Source: Meconema thalassinum
Lineage: Eukaryota; Arthropoda; Insecta; Orthoptera; Tettigoniidae
DNA: 64,000 bases
NCBI GenBank assembly: GCA_946902985.2
Contig: OX336400.1
Span: 171,875,043-171,939,042 of the forward strand
Direction of reading: 5' to 3'
The notes below the pieces were generated by a model, which saw only the letters and a list, made by a program, of their open reading frames with translations, searched no databases and was not told the origin of the DNA. Within the stretch, counting starts at the first letter, position 1. The number at the start of each line of letters is the position of its first letter. Position numbers and translations under genes: made by a program. Below, one piece after another: positions 9,822 through 19,638 of this stretch.

Positions 9822-12329
9822 TTATTCAATTTCCATAATGTTGACACCCGCGGTGTTCCGTGGTTGATCAAACGGTTCCCTTTTGTAATATAATTTGAGG
9901 TTTGAGCAATTTACAACTGATGTGTTTCCACCGTTTACGTCCTGTATCTTATATGCATTATTCCCCAAATTTCTTATGATCCGATACGGTCCTACGTATG
10001 GGAAACACCATTTATGAAATACTTTGTTTGCTGGATCAGAGATAGGTGGCCTCTTCAACAAAACTAGTTCATTGACGTTCAATTCCCTGTGAAAGCGTTT
10101 TCCTTTCAGTCTTCTCAGCCTCCTGTCAGCTTGTTCTCTCATGTAGGTGACCGTCCGTTCGACTCTCAGCTGTGGTGCTGGTTGCGGATCTCTTGGGCAA
10201 TCTAGTACTGTTGTCCAAGATCTCGGTGGTTGCTGGTTCAAGTGTAACGTGTACGGTACTTGTCCAGTTGACTCATGACGTGTCATATTGATGCAAATCT
10301 CAATATTTTTCAATGTATCGGCCCAACGGTGGTGTTCTGTAGGAATGAACATCCGGATGTGCTTCGAGACCTCACGTATGACTCTCTCGCTCGGATTTCC
10401 TTGTGGATGGCGTATGCTAGATAGTACATGCTTGATGTCTAGCTCAATCAATCCGCGCTTAAATTCTGCTGATGTGTAATAACTTCCGTGATCAGAAAGA
10501 ATAAACTCAGGCTTTCCCATTATAGGTATAACTCGATTCTTGATGCGGCTCAGGACCTGTTTCGAAGTTGATTTCTGGATAGCACATAGAACAACAAATT
10601 TAGAAAAGACGTCCACACATACAAGGACATGTCGCACTCCTCTACGTCCTTTTGGCAATGGACCAAGACAGTCCGTAGCAATGAGCTCTAACAGTTTCTG
10701 TGGCAATATTGGCTTTGGGTATTGTCTCATGAGGAAGTTATTGGGTTTTGCGCGCTGGCAAATATCACATGGCTTCAGGACATCGCGTATAGTAATCCTC
10801 ATCCGTGGCCAAGTGAAAGCTTCACCTATTGTTGCTTGCGTCTTGTCTAACCCTATGTGACCAAGTGTGTAATGAGTATGCCACACTAATTTCCTCTGTA
10901 ACGAAGCTGGTAACAATATCCATAACTTGATATGATCCTCATCTATAAATTTATGGAGCATATTATTGAAGTATGAATAACTTCTCGCTTGAGCTTCAAT
11001 TTCTCGATATGCTGGGGTATCAGGTGTTATCTCTCTCTTGAGGAATTTAATCATCTGCATCATCCATGGCTCCTTTTCTTGTTCCTGCGGTAACCTCTTC
11101 AATTCTTGTAAGAAATCTCGATCTTCATTTGTCAGCTCAATGTGCTGCACTAACATTTCCTCCTGTTGTGCCTCTTCTTCTGGATTTCGGCTCAAAATAT
11201 CCGGGATTACATTCAATTTTCCTGATATGTGCTCAATTTGTATATTAAACTGCTGCATATAAATGGACCATCTGTTGACACGTTCACTCACCATGGTAGT
11301 CTTAAATAAGAAGGTCAGCGCCTTGTGATCAGTGCGGATTGTTATGGAAAAACCATATATAATACGACGCCATTGTTGAAGCGCGTATATGATCGCCAAA
11401 AGCTCCAGCTCTGAGATGGTATAACTTTTCTCTTGTTTTCTTAATTTCCTGCTGATGAATGCTAGATATGAGCGGTTTGCTGTTCTCTCTGCGTCTTCTT
11501 GGAAAAGCATTGCTCCAATGCCCACTAAAGATGCATCTGCTTGAATTATAAACCCCTTCGAAAAATCTGGGTAGCTCAGTTTGATGTTATTTGACAATAA
11601 TTCCTTCATAGCTATGAATGACCTCTCACACTCTTCGTTCCAAAACCAACGGTTGTTCTTTTTTAGCATCTCTTGTAATGGTGCTACTACTTCGGTGTAT
11701 CCTGGACAGTTTTCACGAAAGAAGTTGGTGGCTCCCAAGAACATCCTTATGTGCTTGACTCTGGTCAGTCGAGGAAAATTTTTAATGGCTTCGATTTTCA
11801 CTGGATTGGGCCTGATCCCTTCTCCATCAACAATATGTCCTAAATATAAAATTTCGTGCTGAAAAAAGTGTGATTTTTTTAGATTGATCTTGAAATTTGC
11901 CCTTTCTAGGTTCTCTAACAACTTGCTTAAATTTTGCATGTGTTCCTCATTGCTCTCTGATGCTAGTAAGATATCGTCGACATATCTGACAGTCATGTCT
12001 TTCACTTCTTCTGTTAAATTTCGATCCAATGCTCGGATTAGTGCAGATCCGGCTGTCTTAACTCCAAATGGTAAGCGACACCAGGTGAAACTCTGATTGT
12101 CGAATAGAAATCCAGTTAACAGCTGTGATTTCTCTTCTAACTCGATGTGCCAATAGCTATTCGCAAGGTCGACAGACGAATATATTTTCTTCTTATGGAA
12201 CTTCTTGAGTACATCTTTAATTAGTGGTGCCCGGTCGGTTTCATCTATTAATCTGGAATTGAGGGTGCGAGCATCGAGACACAACCTCACTGAACCATTT
12301 GGCTTCGCCACCGCTAATATGGCGTTCAA
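9822..12329 (-). CDS. pol: Pol, copy 2: reverse transcriptase, RNase H and integrase
   Basis: An 835-residue open frame counted from a TTG; it is not a natural start because the frame is entered from upstream and a TAG at 12332-12330 directly precedes it. RT: first catalytic Asp in VDLANSYWH (about residue 54) and the YVDD box (116-119). RNase H: Asp in QADAS (265), Glu in SELEL (about 309), Asp in RTDHKA (334). Integrase: zinc-binding H486-x4-H491 and C521-x2-C524, then catalytic Asp in ATDCLGP (553), Asp in LSDHGSYY (613) and Glu in NPSERV (648). All core catalytic residues are present. No chromodomain is seen. Role: cDNA synthesis, removal of the RNA strand and integration, working with gag particles. 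The N-terminal part of RT lies upstream in another frame segment, so the enzyme is broken as encoded. Confidence 0.92.
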   Translation of the reverse strand: MNAILAVAKPNGSVRLCLDARTLNSRLIDETDRAPLIKDVLKKFHKKKIYSSVDLANSYWHIELEEKSQLLTGFLFDNQSFTWCRLPFGVKTAGSALIRALDRNLTEEVKDMTVRYVDDILLASESNEEHMQNLSKLLENLERANFKINLKKSHFFQHEILYLGHIVDGEGIRPNPVKIEAIKNFPRLTRVKHIRMFLGATNFFRENCPGYTEVVAPLQEMLKKNNRWFWNEECERSFIAMKELLSNNIKLSYPDFSKGFIIQADASLVGIGAMLFQEDAERTANRSYLAFISRKLRKQEKSYTISELELLAIIYALQQWRRIIYGFSITIRTDHKALTFLFKTTMVSERVNRWSIYMQQFNIQIEHISGKLNVIPDILSRNPEEEAQQEEMLVQHIELTNEDRDFLQELKRLPQEQEKEPWMMQMIKFLKREITPDTPAYREIEAQARSYSYFNNMLHKFIDEDHIKLWILLPASLQRKLVWHTHYTLGHIGLDKTQATIGEAFTWPRMRITIRDVLKPCDICQRAKPNNFLMRQYPKPILPQKLLELIATDCLGPLPKGRRGVRHVLVCVDVFSKFVVLCAIQKSTSKQVLSRIKNRVIPIMGKPEFILSDHGSYYTSAEFKRGLIELDIKHVLSSIRHPQGNPSERVIREVSKHIRMFIPTEHHRWADTLKNIEICINMTRHESTGQVPYTLHLNQQPPRSWTTVLDCPRDPQPAPQLRVERTVTYMREQADRRLRRLKGKRFHRELNVNELVLLKRPPISDPANKVFHKWCFPYVGPYRIIRNLGNNAYKIQDVNGGNTSVVNCSNLKLYYKREPFDQPRNTAGVNIMEIE

Positions 12330-12372
12330 CTATGGGGTTGGAGCTTTCTTAATTATGCCCCCTTTAAGCATT

Positions 12373-13242
12373 TCACCTATAATTTTCCTGACTGCTGCAC
12401 GCTGCTTTTCTGGAATTGGGTCGGCTGTTAAATGGTGTCCAGTCATCTACCTGCATAGCGTACTTGAAATTTAAAATTTTTCCCGGTAGTGTATTAAATG
12501 CTGCTGAGTGGTTACAAAGCATTTGTGCCAAGCAATTTCTTTCATCATCATTCAGCTTTGCCTCTCTTAATTTTTCTTTCAAAAGTGCCTCAAAACTGTC
12601 TTTGTTGCCATCTTCTTCTACTGCCATGGACCACATTTCATCTTCCAATTCTTGCTTTCCCTCCAGGAGTCCTGTGTTCGAGTCCTCTTCATCTGCTTGA
12701 CTTTCTTCTTCTTCTTCTTCCTCAGGAATGGCCTCCAGCTTCCAAATGTCAGCTTCTCTATCTAAGCCGTGGTTATTCATGTTCAGTCCTACTGCTGATA
12801 ATCCTTCCATATTTCTGAATTTAATGACATTGTTGCGCAGGTCAATCACTGCTTGGTGCTCATATAGGAAATCCGCCCCCAGAATCAAATTTACATTCAT
12901 CTTGTTCATCACCATGAATACATGTGAGAAAGTGTGTCCTAATATTTCTAGATCCAGTTGTACCTGAAATTTGCATACAGCTGATTTTTCGGGAATGACT
13001 CCTCGAATTTTGACCTGTGGCACTGGAATCGTAGGTATTCTCTGTTTCTCGCTTAGAGCTTTAATTAATGCCTCTGATACTAGACATAGCTGTGCCCGTG
13101 TATCCACTAATCCTTTTACTCTTAGTCCTTCTATCCTCGTAATGATGACTGGTAATCTCCTCAAACAATGTCGTTCCGGTCGAATAATTTCACGTGTAAA
13201 ATCCTCAGGAGTTGCGACCCATTCCTCGATGTTCGCTATCAA
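12373..13242 (-). pseudogene. Retropepsin-like protease segment, copy 2 (active-site motif altered)
   Basis: The frame is open from just after the gag slippery run, so it would be entered by a -1 ribosomal shift; the TTG at 13242 is only the first start-like codon. Aspartic protease signatures are visible: GLVDT-R-A near residues 44-50 and the distal ILGADFL motif. Retropepsins use D-T/S-G; here the third residue is Arg (codon at 13098-13096) in both copies, which should damage the active site. After the protease comes an acidic Glu/Ser-rich linker (about eight Glu in a row) and a segment leading to RT. The frame breaks near residue 280, where the expected PIPEKQRAAV-like RT entry continues in a different frame. 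It would process gag and pol if functional. I treat it as a decayed or atypical protease. Confidence 0.75.
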
Positions 13243-13289
13243 CCATTGTGTCTTATCTGGCGTGAAATTTAGCCTATCTCGTTCACCCT

Positions 13290-14672
13290 CTAATACGTTT
13301 TTTTTATAGCTCCCATGTTCCTTTTCTCATTCTGGCTTTCGCGGTGCTGCTGCATTAATTCACTCTCTGCTCCAGTGATTTCCATATCTGGGTTCTCGCG
13401 ATTCTCCATTGTCCTTCGCCAGCGATCCTTTTCCGTCTCTTGGTTGCGATGCAACTCATCTAGGTATCGTTGTGATGCCTCATGCCTGCTTTGTAATTCC
13501 CGTCGACTGTCTTCCGGATATCCTCGGTTCTCCTCTCGTCTTCGGTTCCACGTTCTATTATCTCTCCTATCATATCTGCGATGATGATATGGACCTTCGC
13601 GACCACGCCCTCTCCATTCATCTCTCCTGTACTGTTGTGGCTGCCAGTTCCTCTCGTTCCTTGGCTCATATCTCCTCTGCTCCTCTTTCGGCGAGTCTGG
13701 CCTTCCGTTATTATTCCCGCTTCTATGGCTAACATTCGTGTTGGTGCTTTGCTCTCTAGTTTTAACTAGCTCGGCTTGGTGTACTAGCGCTGCGCTGTCA
13801 CTCGCTCTGACGTGTCTATTTTGATTATTTAGTGACGTCTCGTCCAACTGACGTAACACCTCCTCTGCTTGCAGTGCGCTCGAGACGTTTGCCGCAATTA
13901 AAAACTGTTGTACTGGCAATGGAAACTGCTTTCCAATTGTCATCACCAGTTCTGACTCCGGTGGTAAAATATCCATATCCTTCAGTCTAAGTAGCTGAGC
14001 CGAAAAATATTCTGAGTAGCGTGTTGGTTGCGACGTGTGGTACTTCCTACTATATAATTCCATCCTTAAATTATGTTGTATAGACATGCTCCAGTAACGA
14101 CGTAAAAATGCCTGCTTGAAGGTATCCATGTCCTCAAAGGTGTAGCGAAAGCTTCTGAACCACGTCAGGACGCTATCCGCCAGTAGTTTCTCTGTTATTC
14201 TGAGTTTCTTATTCTCAGGAATATTATTGTCCGTAAGGTAGTGTTCCAAATCTTTTAGAAAAGCTTTCGGTGTTTGTGAACCACCATTGTTAAATTTTCG
14301 TGGGCGATCCTCCTGCATCCTAATTATTTGAACATACTGTGTAGTTGAGTTATTGTTATTATTATCGCCAGTCGGCTGTTGAGGTGTTGAGGCCATTCCT
14401 CTAAATGTTTGAAACCCTTCATTATTTTCGCTACCTGCGGTCGCACGGCCCGGACTAAGTTCATTCATTCTCTCTACCTGGGTCTGGCTTGTGTTGAAGT
14501 GATTAGCCACACTGCTCGTTTCTTTACCGCTGCTGTGAGCTTTCAGTTCCAGAAGCATTTCCTGTTGTTGTAGAGACTGTATCTCGGTCTTAATGATCTT
14601 CCGTTCTTGTATCTCCATTTTTCCCAGTAACTGCAGTTCGACATCCTTTATTCTCCTTTGGTTTTCTTCCAT
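13290..14672 (-). CDS. gag: Gag, capsid and nucleic-acid-binding part, copy 2
   Basis: 460 residues, in the same frame as the N-terminal gag ORF (15629-14772) and separated from it only by one TAA and 33 sense codons. Residues about 110-300 look like the retrotransposon gag capsid fold (FLKDLEHYL, LADSVLTWFRS, FKQAFLRRYWS, YSEYFSAQLLRLK). Residues about 320-440 are extremely Arg-rich with RG, RRY and RRD runs, a likely RNA-binding nucleocapsid. No CCHC zinc knuckle is present. The ORF ends just after an 8-A run (13305-13298). Gag would assemble the cytoplasmic particle that packages element RNA. Copy 2 is intact over this part, unlike copy 1. Confidence 0.8.
   Translation of the reverse strand: MEENQRRIKDVELQLLGKMEIQERKIIKTEIQSLQQQEMLLELKAHSSGKETSSVANHFNTSQTQVERMNELSPGRATAGSENNEGFQTFRGMASTPQQPTGDNNNNNSTTQYVQIIRMQEDRPRKFNNGGSQTPKAFLKDLEHYLTDNNIPENKKLRITEKLLADSVLTWFRSFRYTFEDMDTFKQAFLRRYWSMSIQHNLRMELYSRKYHTSQPTRYSEYFSAQLLRLKDMDILPPESELVMTIGKQFPLPVQQFLIAANVSSALQAEEVLRQLDETSLNNQNRHVRASDSAALVHQAELVKTREQSTNTNVSHRSGNNNGRPDSPKEEQRRYEPRNERNWQPQQYRRDEWRGRGREGPYHHRRYDRRDNRTWNRRREENRGYPEDSRRELQSRHEASQRYLDELHRNQETEKDRWRRTMENRENPDMEITGAESELMQQHRESQNEKRNMGAIKKTY
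13298..13305 (-). promoter_or_regulatory. Candidate -1 ribosomal frameshift site at gag end, copy 2
   Basis: The minus strand has A8 within ATA AAA AAA ACG, placed as A-AAA-AAA relative to the gag frame, four codons before the gag stop. A -1 slip leads directly into the open protease frame. Poly(A) heptamers are established slippery sites. I did not verify a downstream stimulatory structure. In copy 1 the run is A7 (3588-3582), which changes the frame relation. Confidence 0.55.
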
Positions 14673-14771
14673 CTGTTCTATAAGTTTCTTTCTATCCTCT
14701 TTCCCGTCAATTCCAATTTGTTGGCATGTCTTGTTTATTTCCAGTCTTATTGCCTCATATCTATTTTCCTC

Positions 14772-15629
14772 TTATCTCTTTCCCTCTTTCTTCTCGCTTT
14801 CCAGCTGATCGAGCCTGCCTCCTATCATTTCATTGCTTTCCCGGATCCTCTCTTTAAGTGCATCATTCTCGTTTTCCTGAATGCTCCATCGTTCTGCTGA
14901 AGTCAAAGCTGCCTTGTCTATTTCCGTTCTAATCTCTATCATCTCTCCTTCCAGGCTGTGCAATTGTTTTGCCGCAGACTTAACCTCGTTATCTACTCCT
15001 TTTATGGTAGCTTGAATTGCTAATTGTTCTGTCTTTATCCCTTCTGTGTTAGCGTTACATATTTCTTCTAGCTGTATGAGTTTCGCTGCCGTCTTTTCTT
15101 CACTGAACGCTATTGATTGCCTTAAGTTCGTCTCCATCTGACCTAACTGTGTGGTAGTCTCGAGCGTGATTTTAGCTATTTGCCCTGCTAATTTATCTGT
15201 CAGTTCCTCTTTTAACGCTTCCTTATTCAGCCTACCCTGTTCTACAATTTGTTCCATTAACTGTGTGTTAGTAACTGTATTTTGTTCCGCGAGTAGTGCA
15301 TTATTTGTCTTACTGTGTTCCGCTATCTGCTCCGCTAACTGTTCCGCAATACGTGCATTGTTTAATTCACTCTGTTCTGCAATTTGTTCCGCAATACGTG
15401 CATTGTTTAATTCACTCTGTTCTGCAATTTGTTCCGCAATACGTGCATTGTTTAATTCGTTCTGCTCCGCTATACGTGCATTGTTTAATTCACTCTGTTC
15501 CCTGCATTCCCTCTTAAAGTGTTCGAACTGTTCCATCGTTCTAGCCACTGAATTCTCAATGATAAGTAGAATCTCCTCCACTGATGCCATATCACACAAT
15601 ATAATACTTATTTGAGAAGACTGGGGCAT
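14772..15629 (-). CDS. Gag N-terminal coiled-coil part, copy 2
   Basis: 285 residues from ATG at 15629; a second in-frame ATG (MASVEEI) at 15593 is an alternative start. The leader from the primer site to the first ATG is about 370 nt. The protein is rich in Glu, Gln, Leu and Ala and is almost certainly a long coiled coil. It contains three to four tandem 15-residue repeats of the type SELNNARIAEQIAEQ (DNA about 15340-15500). It ends at TAA (14774-14772), after which the same frame stays open into the capsid part. The same stop is in copy 1. Whether the family really makes two gag products, reads through, or inherited a mutation cannot be told from two related copies. I do not recognise a specific domain in this part. 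Confidence 0.7.
   Translation of the reverse strand: MPQSSQISIILCDMASVEEILLIIENSVARTMEQFEHFKRECREQSELNNARIAEQNELNNARIAEQIAEQSELNNARIAEQIAEQSELNNARIAEQLAEQIAEHSKTNNALLAEQNTVTNTQLMEQIVEQGRLNKEALKEELTDKLAGQIAKITLETTTQLGQMETNLRQSIAFSEEKTAAKLIQLEEICNANTEGIKTEQLAIQATIKGVDNEVKSAAKQLHSLEGEMIEIRTEIDKAALTSAERWSIQENENDALKERIRESNEMIGGRLDQLESEKKEGKR
15340..15500 (-). repeat. 45-bp tandem repeats inside gag, copy 2 (also 5628-5775 in copy 1)
   Basis: About three and a half 45-bp units coding a 15-residue block (NNARIAEQ...AEQSEL). The period is a multiple of three, so copy number can change without breaking the frame. Copy 1 differs by one Asn-to-Lys change in one unit. Confidence 0.7.
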
Positions 15630-15997
15630 GGAGCCTCATGTTCCCATCTTCTGCAATCATAAAATGAGTCGCTTATTCCTAATTTACGTTAATCCCATTA
15701 ATGACTTTAATATGCTTGAAGAGCTGCCTATCTGATGTTTGCTTTTGTGAATGAACTTTCAGTTTACCCTTCTGCATTAATTTTAACTTCCCAGTTCTGT
15801 CAATAAAGTACTGACATCACTTTTACGGTTCACGCCGTCCTACAACATACATTTGGAGTTTGCTACTAATTATTCAAATATAAGGGCGCCACGAAAACGC
15901 TGCTTCTACCTAACTTATGCAAAATAAACTCAGCATTTTCGATTATTTACTTTAAACAAACTCCTGGCTTTACTTTCCCCTGAATTACTTGTTAATT

Positions 15998-16017
15998 TGT
16001 CCCCACGTTGGGCGCCA
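15998..16017 (-). other. Primer-binding site, copy 2 (tRNA-Lys type)
   Basis: Same 17-nt TGGCGCCCAACGTGGGG motif directly after the 5' LTR of copy 2. It marks the start of the internal region and fixes element orientation as minus strand. Confidence 0.85.
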
Positions 16018-19000
16018 TTTTTATATATATCTCTATACTTAATGGTTTGGCTATGCTCGTAAGACATCGCAGCAACCATCCAAGGACTCGGTTGTACTGT
16101 CGAAGCTTTCACTTGGGCCTCGCCATTAAATATCTATAGGGGAATGCTCTACATCTGTTTATATGACCTCAAGGCGGCATATAGACTTCAGTAGGCTCCG
16201 GCTAGCTACTCTCTGACACTTTCCATCACTGTGATCCACTAATTAATAAAAGAAAACTAATATGGACATGAATAACTGCATCATTATCACCAATCCATAT
16301 ATACCCTTCCGCGTTCTTCTAGGATGCCGACTCTCACTCGGATGGTGCTCTGTTCGGGGTGGCTCTAATTTATACTAAACATCCTAGGAATATTGTCACA
16401 GGATCACAGGAGGCTTATCTTAAAATCAGTAGGTCAGAGAACTCCTAATATAAAATAATTTATTTCACAAAAACATCATCTCCCTTTTCTCCCAACCACA
16501 GACAAATAAAATAAAATCAACTCCCTTAAATTACTGAAAAACAACAATATCAAAAAAAATGCAAAATAATGTTTCACACTGGCTGAAACCAGGAATAGAA
16601 AATAGTCTATTTTACTGCAGTCCACTGCTTCAAGTCCAAGGGTTATTGTCAACAGACTTAATTCAAATGACTATGGCTTAAATAAACCAGCCATTCTATC
16701 ACAATAATATTGCGCACTCATTTTTATAACTTGCAAAACTTGTTCTTTGTGAAATCGGACACGTCTATTCGTACAATCATCATCTTTCCTCACAAGAGTC
16801 AGATAATGAAGGCAATAGGTTTATTCTAGGTTACGGGCATGTGTGTTTTTATAACTTTAAAACAATTACTTCGCTCAGAGCTATAACTCCGTTAATTATG
16901 GTAAAATAAACAAGTCAACATACATGAAGCATCAAATAAATACTTCGGCTGCCGGGGCGCCGTGATTATTAATAAACAACAACATAATGAATGCACTCCA
17001 AAAATAATGACAAATATAACACATCGCTTCCTGAAGCGGCACACAAAAGAAACCCCGGGGAGTTGGACTATCTCCCTTCATATAATACAATGCCAAACTC
17101 GACCTTGTGACAGACGTGCTTTCACCATGCTAACCAGCCGGCCGGCACAACCTTCCTGGCTGCTTTGAGAATTCAGACGGCTAACCAATTTCTACCTGCT
17201 CCTTAAGACTCCCTTTCACCTGCCTTGGGCTCGAGCAATTCAACCTCTTTCCGACGGAGCTAAAGTGGGCTCTCATCAGCTAATGAATTCAATCATTTTA
17301 CTTACCATTTATATATCGTCGAAGAATGCGGGAATACCACCTCCGCTATTATTTTCACTCACCATTATATCATCGAAGAACGCGGGAATACCACATCCGC
17401 TTTATTTCTGCTCGACCCAAGATCGACTCTTAGCCTCATCTGAATATATCTCATACTACCCTTCAGCCATTCTTGTCTTACCACTTTGTACCTTCGCGTG
17501 ATAATCACTTACCATACTCATTACTCTCATAATTTCATTGTCACTTACCGGTCTTGTCACACTATCGAGTGGTCTTCCCCATTTAGCTTTTACAATTACA
17601 TTGTGCATAAGCACTATCAAACAAATATTCCCTTGACTGTGCATTCACAAAGATAAATGACATCCCAAAAACAAAACCATATTTAAAATAACACTTTGAT
17701 GCTCATATACTTATTACATTATAAAACACACAAAATTCTCATTACTGATAAACACACAAATCTACACAAACATGCCCGGTACGCCTAAAATATCTATTTT
17801 TATCATAACTGCTTATGATCGAGATAGACTTATCCGACCCCAATAATGGGAAACATTATGACCCTCATGCCCCATACAATATTTACTTATCTCTCATATT
17901 TCCTGATGCGGTTCTGGTCCATGATATCAGTCTTCTTCAATAGTTGATTCATCTTGATGGGAGGAGAATTTACACACGGTTTTTCTCAAAATTTCACCAA
18001 AAACAAAGGTCCACTGTGAATTATTACCATTAACACAATGCACGGTTCTCGTACATGAAGCTCCTATCTCATATAGCTATCATTACTTATTTAGTTCGGT
18101 CGACAGTTCGTAGCTTCCTAGAATACTGGTCTAGCTTTTAATAGCGCGTGCGGCTATACCTATCATTACAACTGCGTCATACTGTTATGATATGCACTGT
18201 TCTACTTTGCACTCGCGAATACTTAGCGATGTTCAATTTCGGAGGTATGCTAGCTCCTACTTATAACTTGTAACAATGTTAATTATTCCTATGCCTCAAC
18301 GCAGGCTCTCGCGTCCACAGCGTATATTAAGACTTATAAAACTTGTAAAATGTTAATTTCTGAACGCTCAGGGCACGGGCTTTCGCCTTTGACGATGCCC
18401 CAAAGTATACTTATAGAACTTGTAAAAATCACCGTATTGTCCGAAGGCTCGCGGCACGGGCTTCCGCCGCTGATGTTGCCCCAGAGTAGACTAACTTCGC
18501 TGTGTTTCAATCCATTATTTATACGATTTCTCTTAAAGGGACGTGGAGTAGGGGTTCTCAGAATTTATTTCCAAAATAATACTCACATGAATATGTGAAC
18601 TAGCTCCTTAGAACGTCCTCATTCCCAATGTCTCAATGACTCCTTCATATTCAAAATTCGATCGTAGGATCGTTAGATAATGAGCTCCGTAATTTGCTTC
18701 ATTGACCCTCAATTTCGGCGGGATTTGATCGCGTCTAGCGTCTCTCACTGCCATTGGTCGTTTCAAATCCACCCCCTGATTTCATTTTAATTCTGGCAAA
18801 AATCACAGAATAATCCGATTTAAATTTTGATGATATTTCTGAGAGGCTGGGATCATCCCCTATACGATGGTATAACTCCTGTCTCTGTATCCTAATTACT
18901 GCTCTAATTCCTTTCAAATGGGCGGGGTTTATTTGGTAGGTAATCGTTGAGTTTTCTGCATTTGCCCGCGCAGTTGAACGACCTTCGCGCGTTGTCTGGC

Positions 19001-19206
19001 GCATTTGGTGTCCAGATGTGGATTTTCTCTTTCCTGCCACCTTTGTTCGCGCTGGGAGAAAGCTTCTTCAAGTCACGTACGAACCGTCCTTTTGTCCTTC
19101 TAGCTTCACAAGCAACTTCCATTCTCACATCGGCTTTGAGACATGACTTAAATTTTGTTGGAATAATATGTGGACTTTATGCTATCAGATATGCATAATG
19201 GTCACA
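16018..19206 (-). repeat. 5' long terminal repeat of copy 2
   Basis: About 3189 bp, matching 6301-9488 with few substitutions and about 1 nt net length difference (one extra A near 16550). Beyond 19206 the sequence is unrelated to the element, so this is the outer junction with host DNA. The target-site duplication cannot be tested because the other outer junction lies outside the window. LTR promoter and poly(A) signals should be here, but I could not place them with confidence. Confidence 0.85.
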
Positions 19207-19304
19207 ATATATAGGGATTGTGTTCAGAGTCGTGGGACTACACCGATAACATTTCTTAATTTGATTAATTATTTAATTTAATTTAATTATACTATATTCT
19301 TAAT

Positions 19305-19638
19305 GAAAGAAAATCCACAGCCTGCATCCAGTCTCCGACCGGGTCAGGAATGGAATGAATGAGGCCCCCATCAAGCGGCGAGGATATGGACTGTGCCGGC
19401 TGCCGAGGCCTGACGCACTCCTCTGGGGCAAATATTAAACGAATGACAGATGAAATGAAATGATAGTGGAGAGTGTTGCTGGAATGAAATTTTGAGAGGG
19501 AAAACCGGAGTACCCGGAGAAAAACCTGTCTGCCTCCGTTTTGTCCAGCACAGATCTCACATGGAGTGACCGGGATTTGAACCACGGATCCAGCGGTGAG
19601 AGGCCGGCGTGCTGCCGCCTAAGCCACGGAGGCTTCCC
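19305..19638 (-). mobile_element. tRNA-headed SINE with 14-bp target-site duplication (S1)
   Basis: Flanked by ACTATATTCTTAAT at 19291-19304 and 19639-19652. On the minus strand the head has a pol III A-box-like TGGCTTAGGCGG and a B-box GGTTCAAATCC near 19590-19570, followed by a body of about 270 bp. The structure (tRNA-like 5' end, body, long duplication) is diagnostic of a SINE. No ORF is meaningful in it. Confidence 0.88.

Larger units (their letters stand above)
6301..19206 (-). mobile_element. Ty3/gypsy LTR retrotransposon, copy 2 (complete, both LTRs present)
   Basis: This is a full element of about 12.9 kb on the minus strand: 5' LTR 19206-16018, primer-binding site 16017-15998, leader of about 370 nt, gag 15629-13290, protease segment 13242-12373, RT-RNase H-integrase 12329-9822, a 333-nt tail, then a 3' LTR (9488-6301) that also serves as the 5' LTR of copy 1. 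Homology between the copies stops sharply at the TGTGACC motif of both LTRs: 19206 borders unrelated flank, while 9488 borders internal sequence. That fixes the outer LTR edge. Gag is cleaner here than in copy 1, but an in-frame stop in gag, DTR in the protease, a frame break before RT and a TAG just before the RT ORF (12332-12330) make autonomous activity unlikely as read. Confidence 0.9.
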
